Source: Timema cristinae
Taxonomy: Eukaryota; Arthropoda; Insecta; Phasmatodea; Timematidae
NCBI GenBank assembly: GCA_039000515.1
Contig: JBCFYV010001001.1
Coordinates: 17,124,687-17,188,686, forward strand
Reading direction: 5' to 3'
DNA: 64,000 nucleotides
The notes below the pieces were generated by a model that saw only the letters and a program-made list of their open reading frames with translations, searched no databases and was not told where the DNA came from. Both the position numbers and the translations under genes were made by a program. Below are positions 10,065 to 21,515 of this stretch, one piece after another (the first letter of the stretch is position 1; every line of letters begins with the position of its first letter).

Positions 10065-10490
10065 GCACCGCGTCTTACTACCCGTTCGGATTATACGCAC
10101 TTACGCTGTGAAATTATTATTATTATTAGCACCGTGTCTTACTACCCGTTCGGTTATACGCACTTACGCTAATGTAATGTGATTGTGAGATGAAATGAAG
10201 GACCTACAGTTTAACGTGGAATCCGAACCACGGTGGACGCCTGGCATTCCACACATTCACAAGATGTCTTGTCAGAGGTGAAGGAAGGGTTTGGTAATCA
10301 GATAAATCTGTGCCGGGACCGAGGATTGAACCCCGGCCGCCAGCACAGAAATCTGACACCTTACCCTGCTAATGTGTAATGGTAGGATGATTGTGAGATG
10401 AAATGGAGGACCTACAGTTTATGTGTGGGATCCGAACCACGGTGGACGCCTGGCATTCCCCACATTCACAAGTTGTGATTAATACACTTA
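10011..10490 (-). mobile_element. SINE-A nested inside another SINE-A
   Basis: The outer copy starts with an ATT-rich tail and 3' end (10011-10108) and stops at ...CACTTACGCT. A complete second SINE-A with its own ATT tail and head follows (about 10110-10366). The outer body then resumes at GCTAATGTGTAATGG (about 10368) and ends near 10490, 5'-truncated. The interruption falls at one point in the 3' region of the outer copy, so the inner copy is younger. Confidence 0.75.
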
Positions 10491-11540
10491 AAAGCCTCTA
10501 CTGAAGTTGAAGTAGGTAGAATCAAATAGGCCATTTGGACACGCCAGCAACGGTTCGCGAGTTGTAATAAGATTGTGCATGTAAACAAAATGTGGTTCAC
10601 ATAAGGTAAGATTATTTGATGCTTTATGGGGAAGATATTTAGGAACAGCGAATTAATGTATAATCCACTATTGTGAAGGGTTAGATACTGTTAGTGTTTC
10701 ACATTTGTGTTAAAGTAAATAAGACGTTATCTTTACAATAGTATTTCTTAAGTTGCAATCATTATAACATTCATACATTTAATGAAGTGGTAAACTAGTA
10801 GCCTGGGGTCCAGTTTTTAAGTTGTTTGTATAATTACGTTAAGCCAAAAAATGAATCCTTAAATCCAACACTTTCTCGAATATTCTTAAGGACTCAAGGT
10901 ATAGCCCGATTTTCTTTTGAAGGACTATCAGGAAGGCATAATTTTTAACCGACCAAAATCCAACTCTTCTGGTAGAAAAAGAGGACACTCAGAATGTTTT
11001 TGATAATAGGATTCGAAGGTCCCATCTCAGTCAGTGCCAGCTAGACATGTTTGTTGTGTTTGGTGAGAAGGTCTGTAGGCTGATTGATCGCCTCCCGTAG
11101 AGATGATAGCTGAGCATATTTCAACTCACCGCCGAGTGGGCAGAACAGAGACCATGTGATTGGTTTACAACTTGAAGTGTGACCTCATTTCCGTCTTTTT
11201 TGTGGGGTTGGGAAGGGGGAGGGGGTTTTGCATTTTTTTTTTTACAAATACTGCAAAATGAAAATGTTGTACGAGAAAATAAAAATAATAAAAAGGTGAT
11301 GCCCTATTTAAACAAACCATATATTTAAATATAGTTCTATAAAAGTCCCAAATTATATTTGAGATTTTTTTGTACTCTACTTTTGAGACTTTTGTAGAAA
11401 GAAAGACACACAAAACCACTTGAAAATATCATCAACGGGCCACTAAATATCCATATGAATTTCTGGTAGGAAAAAAGCAAACTTTGTTTTATGTCAATAT
11501 TGATAACATTTTACTTCATTAATAATAAATATTACATTTA
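10491..11540. other. 1 kb unclassified sequence
   Basis: Most is AT-rich. At about 10985-11165 the composition is more balanced and includes CCAATCACATGG-type sequence on the minus strand and a GT-donor-like CGGCG/GTGAGTTGA. No reading frame or acceptor supports an exon there. It may be part of an unknown repeat. Confidence 0.35.
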
Positions 11541-11800
11541 TCCGCGTCGGTGGTCGAGTGGTCTAAGGCGTCACTCTCGTGTTGGGCAGGCCTGCTGATG
11601 ACGGGAAGATAGGAGTTAGAATCTCGGTCTGGTCTAATGAGGGTGGTTTTTTCCTAAAATGGTTTCCCGCCCTCCTTCTATGGAAATGTGGGTAGGTTAC
11701 CTCTAAAATACTTCTTTCCTCATCCTTACCACATAAGAGTAATCATTATATGTATGTAGATTGACACGTATAGCCTGAACAGGTAGTAAGACGCAGTGAT
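11541..11800 (+). mobile_element. SINE-B2, full length
   Basis: The head is CGGTGGTCGAGTGGTCTAAGG, the B box is degenerate (AGTTAGAATC), and the body and 3' end (GCCTGAACAGGTAGTAAGACG) are present. It shares diagnostic variants (CCTGAACAGG, ATAAAA tail) with the copies at 7345 and 21275, which suggests a subfamily. Confidence 0.75.
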
Positions 11801-11950
11801 AAAATAATATATGTATATATTATTGGTAATTTACAAATCTATCAAAAGTGACAACTTCAAATCACATTGCTTTACGCATGAATAAATGAAAGTAATTTTA
11901 GTCGCTGTTGCAACTGTTATAAAGTTTCTTCCTACATGAATCTCACTATA

Positions 11951-12230
11951 TTATTATTATTATTAGCACCACGTCTTACTACCCGTTCAGATTACACGCA
12001 CTTACGCTAATGTGTATTGGTAGGGTGATTGTGAGATGAAATGGAGGACCTACAGTTTAACGTGGGATCCGAACCACGGTGGAGGCCTGGCATTCCCCAC
12101 ATTCACAAGATGTCTTGTCAGAGGTGTAGGAAGGGTTTGGTAATCAGATAAATCTGTGCCGGGACCGAGGATTGAACCCGGGCCCCAACACAGAAGTTCG
12201 ACACCTTACCCCTAGACCACCAGGTCACCT
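11951..12230 (-). mobile_element. SINE-A with perfect 12-bp target duplication
   Basis: This is a complete copy from ATT tail (11951) to head (GGTGACCTGG, ending 12230). AATCTCACTATA occurs exactly on both sides (11939-11950 and 12231-12242). This is direct proof of a discrete retrotransposition event and fixes both element boundaries. Confidence 0.93.
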
Positions 12231-12242
12231 AATCTCACTATA

Positions 12243-12675
12243 GCTAAACGCCAGACCATAATGTGTACTGGAGAATGTCGACTTTATCGTGGTCGCAGGA
12301 TGCGTTTTAGGACAAGCCGCGTTTGCGTTCAGGGCACGGCTTGTCTGCCATTGTGTTTGCTATAAGTGCCCTTCAGCGAACACAAAAGAAAAGCAAGAGA
12401 AAACAAAACATTGGTGTGTGTGTGTGTGTATATATTTTATCGTGTGGTTTTAAAGGGTTGGGTCGCACTCACGACGAGTCTTGGTCGGCCGTCGTGAGAT
12501 GGGTTTCGAAAACAATCGCGACACCTTCTTACTATGACTGTCGTTCCTTGCTTATAGGGAGTGTTAAGAGGTTCACACATGCTCATATCTCTCCCCTGAT
12601 GGTTCTCACGAGAGATGGAGAAATGGGCGAGAATATCGTGAACATTAGAGTGCAAACAAAGGCTTCTTTATTTTT
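12243..12675. other. unclassified, moderately GC-rich
   Basis: An open frame of 133 codons (12323-12724, +) crosses a GT repeat (about 12415-12428) and ends inside a SINE-B2, so it is not a gene as drawn. About 12440-12660 is GC-richer and non-repetitive within the window. I recognise no protein in either strand. Confidence 0.35.
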
Positions 12676-12870
12676 ATTTTTTCACCTCGTTCTTACTACC
12701 CGTTCGGGCTATACGCGCATATAAAAATAAAGGTAGTGTACCCATATTTGCGCGGAGAGAGTGGGAAATAATTTAGGAAACTACCCTTAGTACACCCCGG
12801 CAGGGATTCTAGCCCCGTCACTGGTAGACTATAGGACTACTAGACGGCAACGACGTCATAGTCCCCTTGT
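12676..12870 (-). mobile_element. SINE-B2, diverged, internal deletion
   Basis: Starting with a 3' end (TTCTTACTACCCGTTCGGG), it jumps over the middle section straight to body sequence (GTACCCATATTTGCGCGG). It continues to a degraded B box (ATTCTAGCCCC) and head. Confidence 0.6.
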
Positions 12871-13563
12871 TCATCAATACGGGTAGGTATGTATTGAAAA
12901 AAAAGAGTAAAAACGTGGGATAGCCAAATAGCTCAACAGCGTAAGATTAAATCATCATTTTAAGTTTAATGACAAAGGTATATTTCTATAAAGGTTGCTT
13001 ATGTCTACATCAGGCTGATTGAGGGTTGAGCAAGATGGCCACAAAAATTGCATCAGCCTGAGCGCTTCCATTACCCTCTCCACCATCCACCATTCGTGAA
13101 GCGCATGGGGGGAAGGGGCTGATAGCTGGAGAGATTGGATTACCAAAGCGACGAACCTGCACCGGATGGCATTTTCTCTAGGATCTTGATTCACTTATTT
13201 CTGCGCCCTACACATGGGCAATGTTTCCGTTCTACATTGAGACACGTTGAAGACGCCCAGAAATACCACGTTATTTAAGAACTGGGATATTTCAAAATGT
13301 GGATCACACCAAAATAGAAGTAGGTTTCAAAAGTCCTTATAAATTTAAAAATCCTACATTTAGAATATTTTTTTTAATATGTGAAATTAGTTTATTTTCA
13401 ACGACGTAAGGATGCATTATAAACAACAATTTCCTCATGTGCTTCCTTGTGTGGAAGTCGGTGTAATACAGCACCCAACCTTGTGGGGAAGACCATACCG
13501 ACTTTATCATGAATATCCAAATGGTTGGATATTTTCAAGAAGTACACGGGAAAGTTGACTCGG
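12871..13563. other. unclassified spacer
   Basis: No repeat or gene is recognised. A 79-codon minus frame (12955-13194) has no identifiable domain. Confidence 0.4.
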
Positions 13564-13858
13564 GGTGACCTGGCGGTCTAGGGGTAAGGTGTCAAGACTT
13601 CTGTGTTGGGGGTCCGGGGTTCAATCCTCGGTCCCGGCACAGATTTATCTGATTGTCAAACCCTTCCTTCACCTCTGACAAGACGTGTATTAATAACAAC
13701 TTGTGAATGTGTGGAATGCCAGGCCTCCACCGTGGTTCGGATTCCACGTTAAACTGTAGATCCTCCATTTCATCTCACAATCACCCTACCATTTTCACAT
13801 TAGTGTAAGTGCGTATAACCCGAACGGGTAGTAAGACACGGTGATGATGATAATAATA
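13564..13858 (+). mobile_element. SINE-A, full length
   Basis: The long subtype with GTGTATTAAT after the head. The 3' end reads GTAGTAAGACACGGTGATGATGATAATAATAG, so the tail has mutated from AAT towards GATGAT. It lies 130 bp before the satellite array. Confidence 0.88.
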
Positions 13859-13989
13859 GTTGATGCGTCTAATAGGAGCTTGGGTTTCCCCACGTCAACT
13901 TATTCTATTGCGAATGCACCAGTCTCCTCCTGTCTCGCGTGTTTTCTTGCACGCTCTTGGGCCCATATCACACTAGGATACCAAGGCAG

Positions 13990-16900
13990 TTCTGCCATAA
14001 GAACACACGGAGTGAGATCTGATATCTACATTCACATGTAACAGCGCTGCATAAGAACACACGGAGTGAGTCTGATATCCAATTCACGCCACAGCCTGCC
14101 ATAAGAACACAGGAGTGAGATCTGATATCCACATTCAATGCCAACAGCGCTGCCATAAGAAACACAGGAGTGAGATCTGATATCTCACATTCAAATGCCA
14201 ACAGCGCTGCCATAAGAACACACGGAGTGAGATCTGATATCTCACATTCAGATGCCAACAGCTCTGCCATAAGATACACGGAGTGAGATCTGGTATCTCA
14301 CATTCAATGCCAACAGCGCTGCCATAAGAATACAGGAGTGAGATCTGATTCTCACATTAAATGCCAACAGCGCTGCCATAAGAACACGGGAGTGAGATCT
14401 GATATCTCACATTTCACATGCCAACAGCGCTGCCATAAGAACACACGGAGTGAGATATGATATCTCACATTCAGATGCCAACAGCGCTGCCATAAGAACA
14501 CAAGGAGTGAGATTGATATCTCACATTCAGATGCCAACAGCTTGCCATAAGAAACACGGAGTGAGATCTGATATCCCACATTCAATGCCAACAGCGCTGC
14601 CATAAGAAAACACGGGAGTGAGATCTGTATCCACATTCAAATGCCAACAGCGCTGCCATAAGAACACAGGAGTGAGATCTGATATCTCACATTAGATGCC
14701 AACAGCGCTGCCATAAGAACACACGGAGTGAGATCTGATATCTCACATTCAATGCCAACAGCGCTGCCATAAGAACACACGGAGTGAGATCTGATATCTC
14801 ACATTCAGATGCCAACAGCGCTGCCATAAGAACACAAGGAGTGAGATCTATTATCTCACATTCAGATGCAACAGCGCTGCCATAAGAACACAAGGAGTGA
14901 GATCTGATATCTCACATTCAGATGCAACAGCGCTGCCATAAGAACACAAAGGAGTGAGATCTGATATCTCACATTCAGATGCCAACAGCGCTGCCATAAG
15001 AACACACGGAGTGAGATCTGATATCTCACATTCAGATGCCAACAGCGCTGCCATAAGAACACAGGAGTGAGATTGATATCTCACATTAGATACCAACAGC
15101 GCTGCCATAAGAATACAAGGAGTGAGATATGTATCTCACATTAGATGCCAACAGCGCTGCCATAAGAAACACGGAGTGAGATCTGATATCTCACATTCAG
15201 ATGCCAACAGCTCTGCCATAAGAATACACGGAGTGAGATCTGATATCTCACATTCACATGCCAACAGCGCTGCCATAAGAATACACGAGTGAGATCTGAT
15301 ATCTCACATTCAGATGCCAACAGCGTGCTATAAGAACACAAGGAGTGAGATCTGATATCTCACATTCAGATGCCAACAGCGCTGCCATAAGAACACAAGG
15401 AGTGATATCTGATATCTCACATTCAGATGCCAACAGCGCTGCCATAAGAACACACGGAGTGAGATCTGATATCTCACATTCACATGCCAACAGCGCTGCC
15501 ATAAGAACACACGGAGTGAGATCTGATATCTCACATTCACATGCCAACAGCGCTGCCATAAGAACACACGGAGTGAGATCTGATATCTCACATTCAGCAT
15601 GCAACAGCGCTGCCATAAGAACACAAGGAGTGAGATCTGATATCTCACATTCAGATGCAACAGCGCTGCCATAAGAAACACAAGGAGTGAGATCTGATAT
15701 CTCACATTCAGATGCCAACAGCGCTGCCATAAGAACACGAAGTGAGATCTGATATCTCACATTTAGATGCCAACAGCGCTGCCATAAGAACACACGGAGT
15801 GAGATCTGATATCTCACATTCACATGCCAACAGCGCTGCCATAAGAACACAGGGAGTGAGATCTGATATCTCACATTTAGATGCCAACAGCGCTGCCATA
15901 AGAACACACGGAGTGAGATCTGATATCTCACATTCACATGCCAACAGCGCTGCCATAAGAACACACGGAGTGAGATCTGATATCTCACATTCACATGCCA
16001 ACAGCGCTGCCATAAGAACACACGGAGTGAGATCTGATATCTCACATTTTACATGCCAACAGCGCTGCCATAAGAACACAAGGAGTGAGATATGTATCTC
16101 ACATTAGATGCCAACAGCACTGCCATAAGAACACACGGAGTGAGATCTGATATCTCACATTCAATGCCAACAGCGCTGCCATAAGAACACACGGAGTGAG
16201 ATCTGATATCTCACATTCACATGCCAACAGCGCTGCCATAAGAACACACGGAGTGAGATCTGATATCTCACATTCACATGCCAACAGCGCTGCCATAAGA
16301 ACACAGGAGTGAGATCTGATATCTCACATTCACATGCCAACAGCGCTGCCATAAGATACAAGGAGTGATATATTAGTATCTCAATTTAGATGCCAACAGC
16401 GCTGCCATAAGAACACACGGAGTGAGATCTGATATCTCACATTCAGATCCAACAGCGCTGCATAAGAACACACGGAGTGAGATCTGATATCTCACATTCA
16501 GATGCCAACAGCTCTGCTATAAGAATACACGGAGTGAGATCTGATATCTCACATTCAGATACCAACAGCGCTGCCATAAGAACACACGGAGTGAGATCTG
16601 ATATCTCACATTCAGATACCAACAGCGCTGCCATAAGAACACACGGAGTGAGATCTGATATCTCACATTCAGATGCCAACAGCGCTGCCATAAGAACACA
16701 CGGAGTGAGATCTGATATCTCACATTCAGATGCCAACAGCGCTGCCATAAGAACACACGGAGTGAGATCTGATATCTCACATTCAATGCCAACAGCGCTG
16801 CCATAAGAACACACGGAGTGAGATCTGATATCTCACATTCAATGCCAACAGCGCTGCCATAAGAATACAAGGAGTGAGATCTGATATCTCACATTCACAT

Positions 16901-19708
16901 GCCAACAGCGCTGCCATAAGAACACACGGAGTGAGATCTGATATCTCACATTCAATGCCAACAGCGCTGCCATAAGAACACACGGAGTGAGATCTGATAT
17001 CTCACATTCAGATGCCAACAGCGCTGCCATAAGAACACAAGGAGTGAGATCTGATATCTCACATTCAGATGCCAACAGCTCTGCCATAAGAATACACGGA
17101 GTGAGATCTGTATCCACATTCAAATGCCAACAGCGCTGCCATAAGAACACAGGGAGTGAGATCTGATATCTCACATTTAGATGCCAACAGCGCTGCCATA
17201 AGAACACACGGAGTGAGATCTGATATCTCACATTCACATGCCAACAGCGCTGCCATAAGAACACACGGAGTGAGATCTGATATCTCACATTCAGATGCCA
17301 ACAGCGCTGCCATAAGAACACAAGGAGTGAGATCTTGTATCTCACATTCAAATGCCAACAGCGCTGCCATAAGAACACAAGGAGTGAGATCTGATATCTC
17401 ACATTCAGATGTCAACAGCGCTGCCATAAGAACACAAGGAGTGAGATCTGATATCTCACATTCACATGCCAACAGCGCTGCCATAAGAACACACGGAGTG
17501 AGATCTGATATCTCACATTCAGATACCAACAGCGCTGCCATAAGAAACAACGGAGTGAGATTGATATCTCACATTCAGATGCCAACAGCGCTGCCATAAG
17601 AATACAAGGAGTGAGATTGTATCTAACATTAGATGCCAACAGCGCTGCCATAAGAACACACGGAGTGAGATCTGATATCTCACATTCAGATGCCAACAGC
17701 GCTGCCATAAGAATACACGAGTGAGATCTGATATCTCACATTCACATGCCAACAGCGATGCATAAGAATACACAAGTGAGATCTGATATCTCACATTCAA
17801 TGCCAACAGCGCTGCCATAAGAACACAAGGAGTGAATCTGATATCTCACATTCAGATGCCAACAGCGCTGCCATAAGAACACACGGAGTGAATCTGATAT
17901 CTCACATTCAATGCCAACAGCGCTGCCATAAGAACACACGGAGTGAGATCTGATATCTCACATTCACATGCCAACAGCGCTGCCATAAGAACACACGGAG
18001 TGAGATCTGATATCTCACATTCACATGCCAACAGCGCTGCCATAAGAACACACGGAGTGAGATCTGATATCTCACATTCACATGCAACAGCGCTGCCATA
18101 AGAACACAAGGAGTGAGATCTGATATCTCACATTCAGATGCAACAGCGCTGCCATAAGATACACAAGGAGTGAGATCTGATATCTCACATTAGATGCCAA
18201 CAGCGCTGCCATAAGAAACACGAAGTGAGATCTGATATCTCACATTAGATGCCAACAGCGCTGCCATAAGAACACAGATGAGATCTGATATCTCACTTTA
18301 GATGCAACGCGTGCATAAGACACACGGAGTGAGATCTGATATCTCACATTCACATGCCAACAGCGCTGCCATAAGAACACAGGAGTGAGATCTGATATCT
18401 CACATTAGATGCCAACAGCGCTGCCATAAGAACACACGGAGTGAGATCTGATATCTCACATTCACATGCCAACAGCGCTGCCATAAGAACACACGGAGTG
18501 AGATTGTATCTCACATTCACATGCCAACAGCGCTGCCATAAGAACACACGGAGTGAGATCTGATATCTCACATTCACATGCCAACAGCGCTGCCATAAGA
18601 ACACACGGAGTGAGATTGTATCTCACATTTAGATGCCAACAGCCTGCCATAAGAACACACGGAGTGAGATCTGATATCTCACATTCAGATGCCAACAGCG
18701 CTGCCATAAGAACACACGGAGTGAGATCTGATATCTCACATTCACATGCCAACAGCGCTGCCATAAGAATACAACGGAGTGATCTTGATATCTCACATTC
18801 ACATGCCAACAGCGCTGCCATAAGAACACACGGAGTGAGATCTGATATCTCACATTCAGATGACCAACAGCGCTGCCATAAGAAACAGGAGTGAATATAG
18901 TATCTCATATTAGATGCCAACAGCGCTGCATAAGAACACACGGAGTGAGATCTGATATCTCACATTCAGATACCAACAGCGCTGCCATAAGAACACACGG
19001 AGTGAGATCTGGTATCTCACATTCAGATCCAACAGCGCTGCATAAGAATACACGGAGTGAGATCTGATATCTCACATTCAGATACCAACAGCGCTGCCAT
19101 AAGAACACACGGAGTGAGATCTGATATCTCACATTCAGATACCAACAGCGCTGCCATAAGAACACACGGAGTGAGATCTGATATCTCACATTCAGATGCC
19201 AACAGCGCTGCCATAAGAACACACGGAGTGAGATCTGATATCTCACATTCAGATGCCAACAGCGCTGCCATAAGAACACACGGAGTGAGATCTGATATCT
19301 CACATTCAGATGCCAACAGCGCTGCCATAAGAACACACGGAGTGAGATCTGATATCTCACATTCAGATACCAACAGCGCTGCCATAAGAACACACGGAGT
19401 GAGATCTGATATCTCACATTCAGATACCAACAGCGCTGCCATAAGAACACACGGAGTGAGATCTGATATCTCACATTCAGATGCCAACAGCGCTGCCATA
19501 AGAATACAAGGAGTGAGATCTGATATCTCACATTCACATGCCAACAGCGCTGCCATAAGAACACACGGAGTGAGATCTGATATCTCACATTCACATGCCA
19601 ACAGCGCTGCCATAAGAACACACGGAGTGAGATCTGATATCTCACATTCACATGCCAACAGCGCTGCCATAAGAACACACGGAGTGAGATCTGATATCTC
19701 ACATTCAG
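13990..19708. repeat. 57-bp satellite array, about 100 monomers
   Basis: The monomer has a palindromic core GTGAGATCTGATATCTCAC (stem GTGAGAT/ATCTCAC, loop CTGAT) followed by ATTCAGATGCCAA, a second 8-bp perfect palindrome CAGCGCTG, and CCATAAGAACACACGGA. Every unit carries adjacent BglII (AGATCT) and EcoRV (GATATC) sites unless mutated. Variants at one position define types GATGCC, CATGCC, AATGCC and GATACC. The left 1 kb is full of indels, while the right end (about 19050-19708) is nearly uniform and stops abruptly. 57 is a multiple of 3 and the unit lacks stops in several frames, which creates spurious frames of up to 275 codons on both strands. None is a gene. Confidence 0.97.
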
Positions 19709-20200
19709 TAGCACAATTCCTATAGCTGCCACCCCTCACTGCCCAGCCTATCTAGTCGAGTGTTTAGAGAGGTCTTCTACTATTCGATCTCAAGCAGTGC
19801 CTAAAGGTAGGCAGCTTTCGATAGTTGTTGACGAGGAGGCTCCAATCTTGGCTCAGTAAACTAAGTGTGGTTTTTGACAAGTGATTTATTGATGTGGTTT
19901 TCTCATCCTCTCTCCATGCTAATGGTGATTCTTATTTGTAAAGGCCTACTTTGATAATATTGAATTATTTTAACATACCAGTTTTATATATACACACACA
20001 TATACAGATAGGTATGGTTTATGATCTTACCAATTAAATTAGGCCGTTAATAGCAAGTGTGTTAAATCTATCGATAGTAATAAAAATGTCAAAATTAGAA
20101 GTTTTCCCAGCACTCAATGAACCAACATACAATAATATTGCCTAGCGCCTGTAAACTATACTGTACCGGGTATAGCGTGCGCGCTTGAAAAATAGAACCA
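19709..20200. other. spacer between two tandem arrays
   Basis: This is non-repetitive sequence with an alternating TATATACACACACATATACA stretch at about 19985-20005. No gene is recognised. Confidence 0.5.
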
Positions 20201-20204
20201 GTTG

Positions 20205-20985
20205 TATCTTTCAAACGCGCGCGCTCAGTCGCTCTCTCGCTCCAGTCTGGCCACCTCTCATTACAACCCATGTTTTCTATTTTATATTTTAGTCGCTCGC
20301 CTAGTCTGGCCACCCCTCATTACAACCCATGTGTTCTATTTTATATTTTAGTCACTAGCGCGCTAGCTCCAGTCTGGCCATCTCTCATCACAACCCATGT
20401 GTTCTATTTTATATTTTAGTCACTAGCGCGCTAGCTCCAGTCTGGCCACCCCTCATTACAACCCATGTGTTCTATTTTATATTTTAGTCGCTTACGCGCT
20501 AGCTCCAGTCTGGCCACCCCTCATTACAACCCATGTGTTATATTTTATATTTTAGTCGCTTACGCGCTAGCTCCAGTCTGGCCACCCCTCATTACAACCC
20601 ATGTGTTATATTTTATATTTTAGTCGCTCACGCGCTAGCTCCAGTCTGGCCATCTCTCATCACAACCCATGTGTTCTATTTTATATTTTAGTCACTAGCG
20701 CGCTAGCTCCAGTCTGGCACCCCTCATTACAACCCATGTGTTCTATTTTATATTTTAGTCGCTTACGCGCTAGCTCCAGTCTGGCCACCCCTCATTACAA
20801 CCCATGTGTTATATTTTATATTTTAGTCGCTCACGCGCTAGCTCCAGTCTGGCCACCCCTCATTACAACCCATGTGTTCTATTTTATATTTTAGTCGCTC
20901 ACGCGCTAGCTCCAGTCTGGCCACCCCTCATTACAACCATGTGTTCTATTTTATATTTTAGTCGCTCACCTAGTCTGGCCGTCCC
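20205..20985. repeat. 68-bp tandem array, about 11 units
   Basis: The period is 68 bp, measured from successive ACAACCCATG positions (20322, 20390, 20458, 20526, 20594). Each unit has CGCGCTAGCTCCAGTCTGG, CCACCCCTCATTACAACCC and TTTTATATTTTAGTCG. The first and last units are shorter (CGCCTAGTCTGG). Variants (CATCTCTCATCAC, GTCACTAGCG, GTCGCTTACG, GTCGCTCACG) recur in the same order, indicating duplication of multi-unit blocks. Plus-strand frames through it (20601-20894, 20804-21064) are by-products. Confidence 0.95.
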
Positions 20986-21274
20986 TAAGACGTATCGTAT
21001 AGACTTGAAAAATATTTACTATTTAGACTTTTACTCATTTCCCCATTTTCTTGCCAAACAATGAAAGTAGGAGGGTCGTATGAGGGCTCAAATTGTTAAA
21101 CTTTTGAAAGTAGAATGTATTTATTAAAGTTTAAGGTCAGCATATATAATTTAGATACGGGAATCCTTAAATCTGCAATTCGACATGAACTTATTATTAT
21201 AATAGTGAGAGACTGGTTAACTTCGAGAATAGATTATAAATACGGCCCTAAAATAAGAAATGTTCATTTATAAA
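20986..21274. other. AT-rich spacer
   Basis: Nothing recognised. Confidence 0.5.
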
Positions 21275-21515
21275 TCGTCTGGTCCAAGGTGTCACTATCG
21301 TGTTAGACTAGCATGCTGATGAAGGGAGGTAAGGGGTTCGATTACCGGTCGGGTCTATTGAAGGTGGTTTTTCCTACATGGTTTCACACTCTCCTTCCTC
21401 ACAAATGCGGGTAGATTACCTTTTAGGTGCTTCTTTTCTCATATCCCCCCCATTAGAGTAATTATCATATATGTGCACAACTTGAACAGGAAGTAAGACG
21501 CGGCGATAAAAAAAA
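21275..21515 (+). mobile_element. SINE-B2, nearly full length
   Basis: The head is slightly truncated (CGTCTGGTCCAAGGTGTCAC), the B box is GGTTCGATTACC, and the body and 3' end (CTTGAACAGGAAGTAAGACG) precede ten A. It carries the same GTTAGACTAGC...GGGTCTATTG variants as 11541-11800. Confidence 0.75.

Noticed and set aside
12323..12724. 133-codon plus frame
   Set aside because: It crosses a GT microsatellite and ends in a SINE 3' end. No domain, no splice context.
15254..16045. 263-codon minus-strand frame with a 19-residue repeat
   Set aside because: It is a by-product of the 57-bp satellite: similar frames exist on both strands and several phases, with frame changes at every indel.
13990..19708. 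CRISPR array
   Set aside because: Monomers are contiguous with no unique spacers, the host is eukaryotic, and no cas gene is present.
18905..19739. 275- and 238-codon minus frames and a 222-codon plus frame
   Set aside because: Same satellite. Mutually overlapping on both strands, no start context, no non-repeat part.
20601..21064. Plus frames of 97 and 86 codons
   Set aside because: They translate the 68-bp tandem array and have no sequence outside it.
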